Positions 20,660-32,127 are shown, counted from the first letter of the stretch. The stretch: 64,000 nt of DNA from Stenotrophomonas sp. SAU14A_NAIMI4_8 (GCF_003086695.1 NZ_CP025999.1:1653680-1717679), one strand, 5' to 3'. Notes: a model not told the origin generated them from the sequence alone. Numbers and translations are program-made.

Positions 20660-21354
20660 GCGCGGCCATCTGGGTGGTGGTGCCAGCGGCGGGCCGCGGC
20701 ACCCGCTTCGGCGCGCCGCTGCCCAAGCAGTACCTGCAGGCAGGCGGCAGGATCCTGCTGGCCCACACCCTGGATGCGCTGCTGCCGCATCCGGCGGTGG
20801 CCGGTGTGATGGTCGTGCTGGGCCCGGACGATGCCGACTGGCCGGGCTGGACCGAGTTCGCGGGCAAGCCGGTGCTGACCTGCATCGGCGGCGCCACCCG
20901 CGCCGCGTCGGTGCTGGCCGGACTGCAGGCGTTGCCCGACAGCGTGCGCGCCGATGAATTCGTGCTGGTGCACGATGCCGCGCGCCCGAACCTGTCGCCG
21001 GCCGATCTGGGCCGGCTGCTGGAAGTGGGGCGTGCCGACCCGGTCGGCGCCATCCTGGCCGCGCCGGTGCGCGACACCTTGAAGCGTGCCGGCGACGATG
21101 GTGGCATCGATGCCACCGAGCCGCGCGCACGCCTGTGGCGCGCGCTGACCCCGCAGCTGTTCCGCCGCCACCAGCTGGCCCGCGCGCTGGCCGATGCCGC
21201 CGCTGCCGATGTCGAGGTGACCGACGAGGCCATGGCGATGGAGCGCCAGGGCCACCGCCCGCTGCTGGTGGAAGGCAGCGAGGACAACTTCAAGATCACC
21301 ACGCCGGCCGACCTTGACCGTTTCGAATTCGTACTTTCCCGCCGCGCCGGTTGA
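20656..21354 (+). CDS. ispD: 2-C-methyl-D-erythritol 4-phosphate cytidylyltransferase
   Basis: 232 aa. Nucleotide-binding start [30 protein letters not shown] and the C-terminal [12 protein letters not shown] and [10 protein letters not shown] segments identify IspD. Third step of the MEP isoprenoid pathway, using CTP (pyrG is nearby). Overlaps ftsB by 4 bp; ispF follows 34 bp later. Confidence 0.96.
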   Translation: MSAAIWVVVPAAGRGTRFGAPLPKQYLQAGGRILLAHTLDALLPHPAVAGVMVVLGPDDADWPGWTEFAGKPVLTCIGGATRAASVLAGLQALPDSVRADEFVLVHDAARPNLSPADLGRLLEVGRADPVGAILAAPVRDTLKRAGDDGGIDATEPRARLWRALTPQLFRRHQLARALADAAAADVEVTDEAMAMERQGHRPLLVEGSEDNFKITTPADLDRFEFVLSRRAG

Positions 21355-21388
21355 GTGACCGCGCGGCCCTGCTGCAAGGGTTGCATCC

Positions 21389-21886
21389 ATGAGCACCGCT
21401 CCGTTCCCGCCCGTCCGTATCGGCCAGGGCTATGACGTCCATGCCTTCGGTGAAGGCGACCACATCATGCTTGGCGGCGTGAACGTGCCGCACAGCTGCG
21501 GCGTGCTGGCCCACAGCGATGGCGACGTGATCCTGCACGCGCTGTGCGATGCGATGCTGGGCGCGCTTGCGCTGGGCGATATCGGCCAGCACTTCCCGCC
21601 CAGTGACGACCGCTGGAAGGGCGCCGACAGCAGCGACTTCGTGCGCCACTGCGACAGCCTGCTGCGCGAGCGCGGCTGGCGGGTCGGCAACACCGACATC
21701 ACCGTCATCTGCGAGCGCCCCAAGGTCGGTCCGCATGCGCTGGCCATGCGTGAGCGCATCGGCGGCCTGTTGCAGCTGCCGCTGGACGCGGTCAGCGTGA
21801 AGGCCACCACCTCGGAGAAGCTGGGCTTCACCGGGCGTGGCGAAGGCATCGCCGCGCAGGCGGTGGTGCTGCTGGTGGCCGCATGA
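21389..21886 (+). CDS. ispF: 2-C-methyl-D-erythritol 2,4-cyclodiphosphate synthase
   Basis: 165 aa. [20 protein letters not shown] gives the zinc ligands Asp-x-His; [30 protein letters not shown] and [20 protein letters not shown] are diagnostic. Fifth step of the MEP pathway. Its stop overlaps the truD start by 4 bp. Confidence 0.97.
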   Translation: MSTAPFPPVRIGQGYDVHAFGEGDHIMLGGVNVPHSCGVLAHSDGDVILHALCDAMLGALALGDIGQHFPPSDDRWKGADSSDFVRHCDSLLRERGWRVGNTDITVICERPKVGPHALAMRERIGGLLQLPLDAVSVKATTSEKLGFTGRGEGIAAQAVVLLVAA

Positions 21887-22914
21887 TTCCGGTGCCGTTG
21901 GCGTTCGGTGCGCCGTTGCTGCGCGCCCGCATCCGCAGCACGCCGGAAGATTTCCAGGTGGACGAACTGCCGGCCTTCGAGGCCACCGGCGAGGGCGAGC
22001 ACCTGCTGCTGCACATCCGCAAGCGCGGCGCCAACACGGTGCATGTGGCCAAGCTGCTGGCGGCGTGGGCCGGTCTGCCGGAAATGGCGGTCAGCTATGC
22101 CGGCATGAAGGACCGCCACGCGGTCACCACCCAGCGCTTCAGCGTGCACCTGCCCAAGCGGGTGGCGCCTGACCTGGCCACACTGGCCAGCGACGAGATC
22201 GAAGTGATCGACGCCACCTGGCACAACCGCAAACTGCAGCGGGGCGCGCTGGCCGGCAATCGCTTCAAGCTGGTCCTGCGCGATGTGCAGGGCGATGCCG
22301 CCGCGATCAGCGAACGCCTGCAGCAGATCGCCAGCCGTGGCCTGCCCAACTGGTTCGGCGAACAGCGCTTTGGTCGCGACGGTGGCAACGTGCCGGCGGC
22401 CCTGGCCATGTTCGGCGGCCGCCGCATGCGCAAGGACCAGCGGTCGCTGCTGCTGTCGGCTGCCCGTTCGGCGCTGTTCAACCGGGTGCTGGCTGCCCGG
22501 GTGGAGCAGGGCAGCTGGGATCAGCCGCTGCAGGGTGAGGTGTGGATGCTTGATGGCAGCCGCAGCGTGTTCGGTCCGGAGCCGTACACCGATGCGTTGG
22601 CTGATCGCCTGGCACGGTTCGACATCCATCCCAGCGCGCCGTTGTGGGGCGAGGGCGAGCTGCGCAGTACCGATGCCGCGCGCGCGCTGGAACTGGGTGC
22701 GCTGGACGATGAGGAGTCCAAGGCGCTGCGCGCAGGGCTGGAAGATGCGCGCCTGAAGCAGGAACGGCGCGCGTTGCGCCTGCGCCCGGCGTTGCTGCAG
22801 CACCAGTGGCTGGCCGATGACGTGCTCGAACTTTCCTTTGCGCTGCCGCCGGGCTGCTACGCCACGGCGGTACTGCATGAGCTGGGTCCGGTAGAGGACG
22901 CCTCGCAGGAGTGA
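21883..22914 (+). CDS. truD: tRNA pseudouridine(13) synthase
   Basis: 343 aa. The catalytic motif [11 protein letters not shown] (Asp near residue 77) and the [14 protein letters not shown] segment define TruD. It makes pseudouridine 13 in tRNA-Glu. ATGA overlap with ispF, as in many proteobacteria. A REP array starts 19 bp after the stop. Confidence 0.96.
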   Translation: MIPVPLAFGAPLLRARIRSTPEDFQVDELPAFEATGEGEHLLLHIRKRGANTVHVAKLLAAWAGLPEMAVSYAGMKDRHAVTTQRFSVHLPKRVAPDLATLASDEIEVIDATWHNRKLQRGALAGNRFKLVLRDVQGDAAAISERLQQIASRGLPNWFGEQRFGRDGGNVPAALAMFGGRRMRKDQRSLLLSAARSALFNRVLAARVEQGSWDQPLQGEVWMLDGSRSVFGPEPYTDALADRLARFDIHPSAPLWGEGELRSTDAARALELGALDDEESKALRAGLEDARLKQERRALRLRPALLQHQWLADDVLELSFALPPGCYATAVLHELGPVEDASQE

Positions 22915-22933
22915 AGGCCCGGCGGTGCGGCGC

Positions 22934-23173
22934 ATCCACGCATGGCGTGGATCTACTGCCGCATCGCCCCCCTCATGATCCCGGTAGATCCACGCCATGC
23001 GTGGATGCATGCACCAGTAGATCCACGCCACGCGTGGATGCACGCACCAGTAGATCCACGCCACGCGTGGATGCATGCACCAGTAGATCCACGCCACGCG
23101 TGGATGCACGCACCAGTAGATCCACGCCATGCGTGGATGCATGCACCAGTAGATCCACGCCACGCGTGGATGA
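22934..23173. repeat. REP array: one inverted and six tandem direct GTAG units
   Basis: One minus-oriented unit (22934-22956) and then six plus-oriented units whose GTAG heads start at 22984, 23017, 23050, 23083, 23116 and 23149, an exact 33-bp period. Core ATCCACGCC(A)(T/C)GCGTGGAT. The linkers alternate between GCATGC and GCACGC forms, implying that a 66-bp dimer was duplicated. Lies between the convergent truD and smr genes. Confidence 0.92.
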
Positions 23174-23178
23174 ATGCC

Positions 23179-23718
23179 TCACCGCCGCGCCAACAACACC
23201 AGCACCGCGCCGGTGCCGCCCTGGCCGGCCGGCGCCGAATGAAACGCCAGCACATCGTTGCGCAGCCGCAACAGGCGGTCCACCAGGTTCTTCAATACCG
23301 GCGCGCCGCCGTCAGACTGCAGCCCCTTGCCGTGGATGATGCGCACGCAGCCGAACTCATGCGCATGCGCTTCCAGCAGGAACTGGCGCAGCAGCACTTC
23401 GGCCTGCGCGGCAGTCGCGCCGTGCAGGTCCAGTTCGTCCTGCACCGAATACTGGCCGCGCTTGAGCCGCTGGAACATGCGCGGCGGCAGCGTGTCACGC
23501 CGGTAGCTGGCGGTATCGCCCGCCTCCAGCGGGCTGCTGTCGCGCAGCAGCCGGGCGAACTCCCCGGCCGCTTCCTGCTCGTCGCGTTCGGCCATGCGGG
23601 CACGCGGTTTCGGCCGTGGCGCGGCCGGCGCCGGTTCGGCATCCTTGCGCAGCGGGGTGACTTCGCCGATGGCCGCGCGGAACAGCGCGGCGGGGTCTTC
23701 ATCTTCTGGGTGCGACAT
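23179..23718 (-). CDS. Smr/MutS2-C-terminal family protein
   Basis: 179 aa. N-terminal half is charged and poorly conserved (PEDEDPAALFRAAIGEVTPL...). The C-terminal Smr domain (about residues 90-178) shows LDLHGATAAQAEVLLRQFL, CVRIIHGKGLQSDGG and VLAFHSAPAGQGGTGAVLVLL. Smr domains are nucleases acting on branched DNA or on RNA; the E. coli YfcN/SmrB relative rescues collided ribosomes. ATG 23718 is preferred; a GTG two codons upstream (23724) is also possible. Reads against the flanking operon. Confidence 0.88.
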   Translation of the reverse strand: MSHPEDEDPAALFRAAIGEVTPLRKDAEPAPAAPRPKPRARMAERDEQEAAGEFARLLRDSSPLEAGDTASYRRDTLPPRMFQRLKRGQYSVQDELDLHGATAAQAEVLLRQFLLEAHAHEFGCVRIIHGKGLQSDGGAPVLKNLVDRLLRLRNDVLAFHSAPAGQGGTGAVLVLLARR

Positions 23719-23927
23719 GTGCACAGGGTAAACCGCCGGTGATGCGGTGCCTACGGCATTTCAAGCGCGTTCGTGACCGTCGGCAGGGTAGGACCCGCGC
23801 CCCGCTTGCGGCACAATAGTGGGCGCACTTGCGAGATCGCCGGTTCCCGAGGGGGCGGCTGCCGGTCCCGCCCACGCGGCAAGGTGATGGAATCGAATTC
23901 TTGGAAAATCAAGCGGTTGAATCGAAC

Positions 23928-24707
23928 ATGCGCATCCTGGTCAGCAACGACGACGGCGTAGACGCTGCAGGCATCCGGATGCTGGCACAGGTGCTGCGCG
24001 ACGCCGGGCATGAAGTCACGGTGGTTGCCCCCGACCGCGACCGGTCTGGTGCCAGCAATTCATTGACGCTGGATCTGCCGATCCGGCTCAAGCGCATCGA
24101 CCACTACACCGTCTCGGTGGCGGGTACGCCCACCGACTGCGTGCATCTGGCGCTGACCGGCCTGCTCGAGTTCGAACCGGATATCGTCGTGTCGGGCATC
24201 AACAACGCCGCCAACCTCGGCGACGATGTCATCTACTCCGGCACGGTCTCGGCGGCCATGGAAGGGCGGTTCCTGGGCCTGCCGGCAGTGGCGGTCTCGC
24301 TGGTCAGCCGCAACCATGACCCGAAGCATTTCGAAACCGCCGCGCGTGCGGCGGTGGAGATCGTGGCCCGGCTGAAGGCCGACCCGCTGCCGGCCGACAC
24401 CATTCTGAACGTGAACGTGCCTGACCTGCCGTGGGGCGAGGTGAAGGGCTTCGAAGTGACCCGCCTGGGCAACCGCCACCGCGCCGAAGGCTGCATCGCG
24501 CAGAAAGATCCGCGCGGCAACGAGGTGTACTGGATCGGTCCGGCCGGTCGCGAGCAGGACTCCGGTCCCGGTACCGATTTCCACGCGGTGCGCACCGGCC
24601 ATATTTCGATCACCCCCATCCAGGTCGACCTGACCCGCTACCAGGCGCTGGAGAAGGTGGCCAGCTGGGTCGGTGGCCTGAGCGCCGCGCTGGACCAGCC
24701 GGCATGA
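23928..24707 (+). CDS. surE: 5'/3'-nucleotidase SurE
   Basis: 259 aa. [16 protein letters not shown] holds the DD metal pair; [31 protein letters not shown] and SAAMEG complete the active site. Dephosphorylates nucleoside monophosphates and short polyphosphate. Start ATG 23928 is set by homology; the open frame begins 99 bp earlier without a matching N-terminus. Overlaps pcm by 4 bp. Confidence 0.96.
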   Translation: MRILVSNDDGVDAAGIRMLAQVLRDAGHEVTVVAPDRDRSGASNSLTLDLPIRLKRIDHYTVSVAGTPTDCVHLALTGLLEFEPDIVVSGINNAANLGDDVIYSGTVSAAMEGRFLGLPAVAVSLVSRNHDPKHFETAARAAVEIVARLKADPLPADTILNVNVPDLPWGEVKGFEVTRLGNRHRAEGCIAQKDPRGNEVYWIGPAGREQDSGPGTDFHAVRTGHISITPIQVDLTRYQALEKVASWVGGLSAALDQPA

Positions 24708-25381
24708 GCCCGCGCCTGCGCCTGCAGCCGGAAGCCGTGGGGATCGGCATGACTTCGCAGCGCGTGCGCGACCGCCTGGTCGATCGCCTGCGCGAGGCCG
24801 GCATTGCTGACGAGGCCACGCTCAATGCCATCCGCATCGTGCCGCGCCATCTGTTCATCGATGAAGCCCTGGCCTCGCGTGCCTATGAGGACACCGCGCT
24901 GCCGATCGGCCATGGCCAGACCATTTCCCAGCCCTGGGTGGTGGCGCGGATGACCGAAGCGGTGCTGCAGGTTGCACCGAAGACGGTGCTGGAAGTGGGC
25001 ACCGGCTCGGGCTACCAGGCCGCCGTACTCGGCGCGGTGGGGCTTGAGGTCTACACGGTCGAACGCATCGGCGATCTGCTGCGGCAGGCGCGCAAGCGCT
25101 TCCGCGCGCTGGGCATGAACATCCGCACCAAGCATGACGACGGCCGGGTGGGCTGGGCCGAGCACGGCCCGTACGACGCCGTGGTGGTCACCGCGGCCGC
25201 ACCGGCGCTGGTCGATGCGCTGGTCGAGCAGTTGGCCGTGGGGGGCCGCCTGGTGGCGCCGGTCGGCGGCCCTGGCGGGCAATCGCTGGTACAGCTGGAT
25301 CGCAAGGCCGACGGCAGCATTGAACAACGCGTGCTGGCGCCGGTCACCTTCGTGCCGCTGCTGTCCGGCATGCTCGACTGA
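24704..25381 (+). CDS. pcm: Protein-L-isoaspartate O-methyltransferase
   Basis: 225 aa. The SAM-binding motif [16 protein letters not shown] and the pre-motif [16 protein letters not shown] are typical of [21 protein letters not shown] is motif II. Repairs isoaspartyl residues. ATG 24704 overlaps the surE stop (ATGA). Followed 19 bp later by yqaA. Confidence 0.96.
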   Translation: MSPRLRLQPEAVGIGMTSQRVRDRLVDRLREAGIADEATLNAIRIVPRHLFIDEALASRAYEDTALPIGHGQTISQPWVVARMTEAVLQVAPKTVLEVGTGSGYQAAVLGAVGLEVYTVERIGDLLRQARKRFRALGMNIRTKHDDGRVGWAEHGPYDAVVVTAAAPALVDALVEQLAVGGRLVAPVGGPGGQSLVQLDRKADGSIEQRVLAPVTFVPLLSGMLD

Positions 25382-25400
25382 ATCCAGGGAGCAGGGTTGC

Positions 25401-26015
25401 ATGAAGATTTTCGGGCCGCTGTACGAGCGGGCGATGAAATGGGCGGCGCACGAGCGCGCGCCGACCTATCTGACCGTCTTGAGTTTCTTCGAAGCCATCA
25501 TCTTCCCGGTCATGCCGGAAGTGATGCTGGCGCCGATGTGCGTGGCCCAGCCCAAGCGCGGCTGGTGGTTCGCCACCCTCAGCCTGGCCGGCTCGATGGT
25601 GGGCGCAGTGATCGGTTACGCCCTGGGTCACTACGCCTTCGAGGCGGTGAAGCCCCTGTTCGAGATGCTGGGCATGCTGCCGGCCATTGAAGATGGCATC
25701 GCCACGGTGCAGGCCAAGATGGCCGAGTCGCCCTGGGCGGTGTTCACCTTCCTGGTGCTGGGAGGCTTCATGCCCATCCCGATGAAGGTCTTCACGTGGG
25801 CATCGGGTATCGTCGGTGTGCCCATGCCGCAGTATCTGTTGAGCATGCTGATCGGTCGCGGCAAGCGTGTGTACGTTCTGGCCGCCGTGATCCGCATTGG
25901 CGGCCCGCGCGCGGAAGCCGCGCTGCGGCGCTGGATTGAACCGCTGGGCTGGATCGCCACCGCGTTGGTGGTGGTGCTGGTTGCCTGGCTTGTATGGAGG
26001 TCGAAGTTCGCATGA
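25401..26015 (+). CDS. YqaA family (DedA-like) inner membrane protein
   Basis: 204 aa. FFEAIIFPVMPEVMLAPMCV and GGFMPIPMKVFTWASGIVG match the SNARE-associated/DedA superfamily in its YqaA branch; the proline-rich re-entrant segments and about five hydrophobic stretches fit. Family members are thought to move lipid carriers or phospholipids across the membrane. Its stop overlaps the start of the NlpD-like gene (ATGA), so it is inserted into the surE-pcm-nlpD operon. Confidence 0.85.
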   Translation: MKIFGPLYERAMKWAAHERAPTYLTVLSFFEAIIFPVMPEVMLAPMCVAQPKRGWWFATLSLAGSMVGAVIGYALGHYAFEAVKPLFEMLGMLPAIEDGIATVQAKMAESPWAVFTFLVLGGFMPIPMKVFTWASGIVGVPMPQYLLSMLIGRGKRVYVLAAVIRIGGPRAEAALRRWIEPLGWIATALVVVLVAWLVWRSKFA

Positions 26016-26797
26016 ATGCAAATGGTCTGGGCAAGGGCGTGCGCATCGGCGCGCTGGCATTGCTGGTTTCCTCGCTGGCTGCCTGTGGCACCGCCACGGT
26101 GGTCCGCCCCGGTGGCAGCGGCGCTGCGGCCAGTACGCCCAAGACCTCGGTGCCCAAGCCGGGGCAGACCGTGGTCGTGCGCAAGGGCGACACCATCTAC
26201 GCACTCGCGCGCATCCACGACATCACCCCGGCCGACCTGATTGCCTGGAACCGCCTGGATAACCCGTCGCAGATCTACCCGGGGCAGGTCATCCGGTTGT
26301 ATCCGCAGGGTGCCGGCAGCGGCCGTGCACCCACCACGGTGGTCACCGCGCCGCGTCCGGCCACCGGCAGTGGCAGCACGCCTTCGACGGCGCCGAGCAC
26401 CGCGCCGGCTACACCGGTGAAGAGCAGCATTGCCTGGCGCTGGCCGGCCGACGGTGCGGTCGTGGGGCGCTATGTGGCGGGCGATGCCACCAAGCAGGGC
26501 GTCGACATTGCAGGCAGCAGCGGCGCCCCGGTACGCGCATCGGCCAACGGCGTGGTGGTGTACTCCGGCGCAGGCCTGGTGGGCTACGGCGAGCTGATCA
26601 TCATCAAGCACAGCGACCAGTGGCTGTCGGCCTATGGTCACAACCGCAAGCGCCTGGTGAACGAAGGGCAGAACGTGAAGGCCGGCGAGCAGATCGCGGA
26701 AATGGGCCGCACCGGTGCGAACCGCGACATGCTGCACTTCGAGATTCGTTACAACGGCAAGCCGGTCGACCCGCAGCAGTATCTGCCGGCGCGCTAG
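26012..26797 (+). CDS. nlpD: NlpD-like lipoprotein, LysM plus degenerate M23 domain
   Basis: 261 aa. Lipobox VSSLAACG (Cys near residue 25); LysM domain at about 53-96 (VVRKGDTIYALARIHDITPA, IYPGQVIRLYP); a Thr/Pro/Ser linker; then an M23/LytM domain (about 140-260). The domain lacks key zinc ligands: the HxxxD site reads KQGVDIAG and the HxH site reads MLHFE. This fits NlpD/EnvC-type activators of cell-wall amidases rather than active endopeptidases. Last gene of surE-pcm-yqaA-nlpD; rpoS does not follow. Start ATG 26012. Confidence 0.88.
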   Translation: MNANGLGKGVRIGALALLVSSLAACGTATVVRPGGSGAAASTPKTSVPKPGQTVVVRKGDTIYALARIHDITPADLIAWNRLDNPSQIYPGQVIRLYPQGAGSGRAPTTVVTAPRPATGSGSTPSTAPSTAPATPVKSSIAWRWPADGAVVGRYVAGDATKQGVDIAGSSGAPVRASANGVVVYSGAGLVGYGELIIIKHSDQWLSAYGHNRKRLVNEGQNVKAGEQIAEMGRTGANRDMLHFEIRYNGKPVDPQQYLPAR

Positions 26798-26798
26798 C

Positions 26799-26918
26799 GC
26801 AGGCAGATACGGGTAGCGCCGGGCCATGCCCGGCGGCTCTTCGCGCCCACACGAAAGTGCAGGCAGATACGGGTAGCGCCGGGCCATGCCCGGCGGCTCA
26901 TTGCGCCCACACGAAAAC
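26799..26918 (+). repeat. 60-bp tandem duplication of a GTAG REP with flanks
   Basis: Copies at 26799-26858 and 26859-26918 are almost identical (GCAGGCAGATACGG, then GTAGCGCCGGGCCATGCCCG, then GCGCCCACACGAAA). Because the flanks are duplicated as well, this looks like a recent tandem duplication rather than two insertions. Confidence 0.9.
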
Positions 26919-26939
26919 GCCCGAGCATCGGCTCGGGCG
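26911..26939 (-). terminator. Rho-independent terminator of the Mth938/yhbY transcript
   Basis: On the minus strand CGCCCGAGC pairs with GCTCGGGCG around ATCG, followed by GTTTTCG. A second GGGCTACGCCC palindrome lies closer to the stop. Confidence 0.7.
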
Positions 26940-26986
26940 CTGTGGGTATCGCGATCTGATCCGGGCTACGCCCGGCGGCTGCCGCG

Positions 26987-27361
26987 TCAACCTTCCAGGA
27001 TGAAGGCTGCGGCGACCTTGCGGCCTTCGCCGGCAAGAATATTGAATGTGCGCGCGGCGGCCGGATTGTTCATCACTTCCAGGCCGATGCCGCGCGACAG
27101 GCAGGCGGCCATCACCACGGCCGGCGGGAATACCTGGCGATCGCCGGTACCCAGCACGATCAGCGCCGGGCTCAGGGCCAGAATCGGTTCCAGGTCGGCC
27201 ACCTGCAGATCGGCGGCGCGCACTACCGGCCAGTTCGTTGCCAACTGTTCAGGCGTCAGGAAGAAGCTGCTGGACAGCGACTGGTCGTTCACCCGCGCCG
27301 AGCGGCCATCGGCCGCGCGCAGGCTGTATGCGTAATCAGGCGGTTCGTGGTTCAGCTGCAT
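26987..27361 (-). CDS. Mth938-like domain protein (DUF498 family)
   Basis: 124 aa. Whole protein is one Mth938/AAMDC fold: NDQSLSSSFFLTPEQLATNW, LIVLGTGDRQVFPP and GIGLEVMNNPAAARTFNILA are the family's conserved blocks. Function is unknown; no catalytic residue is established. Second gene of a minus pair with yhbY (12 bp gap). Confidence 0.88.
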   Translation of the reverse strand: MQLNHEPPDYAYSLRAADGRSARVNDQSLSSSFFLTPEQLATNWPVVRAADLQVADLEPILALSPALIVLGTGDRQVFPPAVVMAACLSRGIGLEVMNNPAAARTFNILAGEGRKVAAAFILEG

Positions 27362-27373
27362 GGGGCAGGGCGG

Positions 27374-27679
27374 TCAGCCGCGCGGAAGCACGATCTGCCG
27401 CTGTTCCTTGCTCGGGCGGTAGAGCACGGCCACGTGGCCGATACGCTGCACCAGCGCGGCTTCGGTCGCTTCGACGATCTCGCCGATCATCACGTCGCGG
27501 GCGTCGCGATCTTCAGCGGCCACCTTCACTTTCACCAGTTCGTGGCGCTCCAGCACCTCGTTCAGCTCGGCGATGAACGCGGGCGTGATGCCCTTGCCGC
27601 CGGTCTGCAGCAGTGCCTTCAGATCGTGGGCTTGGCCGCGCAGGAAACGGGTCTGGGAAGCGGTCAGGGCGATGGGCAT
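27374..27679 (-). CDS. yhbY: YhbY family ribosome-associated RNA-binding protein
   Basis: 101 aa, the CRM domain alone: LTASQTRFLRGQAHDLKALL, QTGGKGITPAFIAELNEVLE, HELVKVKVAAED. Binds pre-50S particles. ATG 27679 is 64 bp from the divergent rlmE start, so both promoters sit in that gap. The pairing with rlmE and ftsH is conserved in enterobacteria. Confidence 0.92.
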   Translation of the reverse strand: MPIALTASQTRFLRGQAHDLKALLQTGGKGITPAFIAELNEVLERHELVKVKVAAEDRDARDVMIGEIVEATEAALVQRIGHVAVLYRPSKEQRQIVLPRG

Positions 27680-27743
27680 GCAGAAAACACGGTTGAATGG
27701 GGTGATCAGGGTATCATGACGACCCCGTAACCCCCTATTTCCA

Positions 27744-28376
27744 ATGGCTACCCGCAGCAAAAGCAGCCAGCGCTGGCTCAAGGAACACTTCTCCGACCCC
27801 TTCGTGAAGAAGGCGCAGGCCGAAGGCATGCGCTCGCGTGCCGCCTACAAGCTCGAAGAGCTGCTCGAACGTGACCGGCTGCTGAAGCCGCACATGGTCG
27901 TGGTCGATCTCGGCGCCGCCCCGGGCGGCTGGTCTCAGCAGGTGCGGAGACAGATTGGCGACACCGGCCGCGTGCTGGCCCTGGACATCCTGGACATGCC
28001 GCCGTTGGCCGGGGTGGAGTTCCTTCACGGTGACTTCAGGGAAGAAACCGTCCTATCGCAGTTCGAGGCCATGCTGGGCGATCAGCCGGTAGACCTTGTG
28101 CTGTCGGACATGGCCCCCAATAAGAGTGGTGTAGGCGCGGTCGACCAGCCGCGGATGATGCACCTGGCAGAGCTGGCCCTGGATTTCGCCGACAACCACC
28201 TCAAGACCGGTGGGGCGTTCCTGATCAAGCTGTTCCAGGGCGAAGGCTTCGATGACTACGTGCGTGAAATGCGCCGTCGGTACGACAAGGTCTCCATCCG
28301 CAAGCCGGAAGCCTCGCGCAAGCGTTCCCCCGAGGTCTACGCCTTGGGTCAGGGAAAACGCGCCCACATGAAGTAA
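27744..28376 (+). CDS. rlmE: 23S rRNA (uridine-2552-2'-O)-methyltransferase
   Basis: 210 aa. [33 protein letters not shown] (SAM motif), [18 protein letters not shown] and [14 protein letters not shown] carry the K-D-K-E catalytic set of RlmE/FtsJ. Modifies the 50S A-loop. Start ATG 27744; ftsH starts 61 bp after the stop. Confidence 0.96.
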   Translation: MATRSKSSQRWLKEHFSDPFVKKAQAEGMRSRAAYKLEELLERDRLLKPHMVVVDLGAAPGGWSQQVRRQIGDTGRVLALDILDMPPLAGVEFLHGDFREETVLSQFEAMLGDQPVDLVLSDMAPNKSGVGAVDQPRMMHLAELALDFADNHLKTGGAFLIKLFQGEGFDDYVREMRRRYDKVSIRKPEASRKRSPEVYALGQGKRAHMK

Positions 28377-28437
28377 GCTCGACCCGTAAGCTCGACCCCA
28401 ACGCAATGCCCGCACTGAAAGAGGAACGCTGGAGCCA

Positions 28438-30381
<1,944 letters not shown>

Positions 30382-30404
30382 CGGCCTGCCAATGCTGATC
30401 GCAG

Positions 30405-30435
30405 ACGAGGCCGGGGCAACCCGGCCTCGTTGTTT
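30405..30435 (+). terminator. Probable terminator after ftsH
   Basis: ACGAGGCCGG pairs with CCGGCCTCGT (30405-30430) around GGCAAC, then TGTTT. Confidence 0.65.
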
Positions 30436-30475
30436 CCGCGCTATACCCGCACCCCTGTCTTTCGCTGGAGCCCGC

Positions 30476-30664
30476 ATGTCCATTCCCCCGCCGCAGCCGA
30501 TCTCCCACACCGTTGAAATGGTCATCGCCACCATCGTCGGTGTCGTGGTCGGGCTGACCCTGGACAACCTGTTGCTGGGCTGCGGTGTCGGCATTGGCGT
30601 GGGTATCGTGCTGAGCATCATCAAGACCCTGTACGTCGACCGCAAACGCCGCCGCCCGCGCTGA
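30476..30664 (+). CDS. Small membrane protein, function unknown
   Basis: 62 aa. CTGGAG ribosome site 5 bp before ATG 30476. Two hydrophobic stretches (VEMVIATIVGVVVGLTLDN and LLLGCGVGIGVGIVLSIIK) with a glycine-rich second helix and a basic tail (DRKRRRPR). No known family recognised. Lies between the ftsH terminator and composite elements, so it probably has its own promoter. Confidence 0.6.
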   Translation: MSIPPPQPISHTVEMVIATIVGVVVGLTLDNLLLGCGVGIGVGIVLSIIKTLYVDRKRRRPR

Positions 30665-30674
30665 GGGTTTCCCG

Positions 30675-30895
30675 GCAGGGCTGCGCCCTGCACCCGCTCA
30701 ACGTCAACGTCAACGTCAACGTCAAAAGCGTGCATTCCGTGGGATGGCGGGGCGGTGTCGGATTGCGGGGACGCCGCGAGTACGTCCCTGTAGGCTTGGC
30801 AGCCGCATCCATGCGGCTGACACCCCGCAATCCGACACCGCCCCACCTCTGACAGATTCCCGCAGCTGATGGTAGGTGTCGACCTTGGTCGACAC
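30675..30895 (+). repeat. Composite hairpin element C1
   Basis: The cleanest copy. GCAGGGCTGCGCCCTGC palindrome (30675-30691), four AACGTC hexamers (30700-30723) and AAAAGC, a hairpin with perfect 22-bp arms (30749-30770, 30823-30844) around a CCGCATCCATGCGG centre (about 30801-30816), a CTCTGACAGATTCCCGCAGC joint, and a GTAG REP (30872-30895). Confidence 0.8.
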
Positions 30896-30896
30896 G

Positions 30897-30919
30897 GTAG
30901 ATCCACGCCATGCGTGGAT
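30897..30919 (+). repeat. GTAG REP (ATCCACGCC class)
   Basis: GTAGATCCACGCCATGCGTG unit directly after the REP that ends element C1. Confidence 0.9.
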
Positions 30920-30946
30920 GGATCTGTCAGATATCGAAATTGACCT

Positions 30947-30985
30947 GGGGTCAGAGCCCGTTGCGCAGCAACGGGATCCGACCCC
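30947..30985 (+). repeat. GGGGTC mini-palindrome, copy 5
   Basis: GGGGTCAGAGCCCG ... GGGATCCGACCCC, lying between composite elements C1 and C2. Confidence 0.8.
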
Positions 30986-30989
30986 GTGC

Positions 30990-31195
30990 CCCGACAGCTC
31001 GCGAGAATCTGTCGAAGGCGGGATGGGTCCGGTTGAGGGGGCGTGAGCCGCATGGATGCGGCGACCGAGCTTACATGGACGTACTTGCAGTGTCCCCCTC
31101 AACCGGACCCATCCCGCCAACCCACGGAATGCCCGCTGTTGCTGTTGCTTTGGCCGTTGCCGTTGCCTCTGCGGGTGCAGGGCGCCGCCCTGCCG
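30990..31195 (-). repeat. Composite hairpin element C2
   Basis: Minus-oriented copy. Its joint (GACAGCTCGCGAGAATCTGT) is followed by a hairpin with perfect 25-bp arms (31017-31041 and 31094-31118) around GCCGCATGGATGCGGC, then the complement of the hexamers (GTTGCT/GTTGCC, about 31137-31167) and GCAGGGCGCCGCCCTGC. The terminal GTAG REP is missing; copy 5 of the mini-palindrome lies there instead. Arms differ completely from those of C1 although the elements are neighbours. Confidence 0.75.
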
Positions 31196-31230
31196 AACTA
31201 AACTAGACGCCGTTACCTGCAGGATCGCCC

Positions 31231-32127
31231 ATGTTCGATATCTCGCCCCAGCTCGACTGCGCCGGCCGCATCCTGCGCCTGGATCGTGCCCAGGTCATGG
31301 GCATCGTCAACGTGACCCCCGATTCGTTCTCCGACGGCGGCGCACATGACAGCACCGACGCGGCGGTCGCCCATGGCCTGAAGCTGGTGGAGCAGGGCGC
31401 CGACCTGCTCGATATCGGCGGTGAATCCACGCGCCCGGGCGCCGCCCCGGTGTCGATCGAGGAAGAGCTGCAGCGCGTCGTGCCGGTCATCGAACAGCTC
31501 GCGGCCCGCACCCAGGTGCCGATCAGCATCGACACCTTCAAGCCGGAAGTGATGCGCGCGGCCGTGGCCGCTGGCGCGGGCATGATCAACGACATCTACG
31601 GGCTGCGCCAGGAAGGCGCGCTGGAAGCCGCCGCCGCCGCGGGCGTGCCGGTGGTGCTGATGCACATGCAGGGCGAACCCGGCAACATGCAGGCCGAACC
31701 GCACTACGACGACGTGGTGGCCGAGGTGCACGGCTTCCTGGTGCAGCGCCTGTTCGCCGCCGAAATGGCCGGCATCGCCAAGAAGCACCTGGTCATCGAC
31801 CTCGGCTTCGGCTTCGGCAAGACCACCGCGCACAACATGACCCTGCTGGCCCGTTCCGAGCGCTTCCTGGAACTGGGCGTGCCGATGCTGGCCGGCCTGT
31901 CGCGCAAGCGCAGCCTGGGCGAGCTGACCGGGCGGCAGGCGCCAACCGAGCGGGTCGCCGCGTCGGTGGCCGCGCACCTGATCGCGGTGCAGCGCGGTGC
32001 GCGCATCGTGCGCGTGCACGACGTGGCCGCCACGGTCGATGCATTGAAGATCTGGCAGGCGGTCGAGGCCGTGCCCGCCCCGCGCGTGGCCGCCACCCCG
32101 GCGATCCGCTGGCCGGACGAAGACTGA
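31231..32127 (+). CDS. folP: Dihydropteroate synthase
   Basis: 298 aa. [45 protein letters not shown] and [11 protein letters not shown] are the DHPS pterin- and pABA-binding motifs. Folate synthesis and target of sulfonamides. A C-terminal Ala/Pro-rich tail follows the barrel. In E. coli folP also follows ftsH, but here miaA comes next with a 1-bp overlap (TGATG) instead of glmM. Confidence 0.96.
   Translation: MFDISPQLDCAGRILRLDRAQVMGIVNVTPDSFSDGGAHDSTDAAVAHGLKLVEQGADLLDIGGESTRPGAAPVSIEEELQRVVPVIEQLAARTQVPISIDTFKPEVMRAAVAAGAGMINDIYGLRQEGALEAAAAAGVPVVLMHMQGEPGNMQAEPHYDDVVAEVHGFLVQRLFAAEMAGIAKKHLVIDLGFGFGKTTAHNMTLLARSERFLELGVPMLAGLSRKRSLGELTGRQAPTERVAASVAAHLIAVQRGARIVRVHDVAATVDALKIWQAVEAVPAPRVAATPAIRWPDED

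Noticed and set aside
22984..23173. CRISPR-like array (six 33-bp repeats)
   Set aside because: There are no unique spacers; the period consists of a REP palindrome and a 10-bp linker, and no cas genes are nearby.
30621..31206. Short frames encoding proline/arginine-rich peptides in repeat regions
   Set aside because: They are read from composite elements and REPs in several frames; no ribosome site or conservation beyond the repeat itself.
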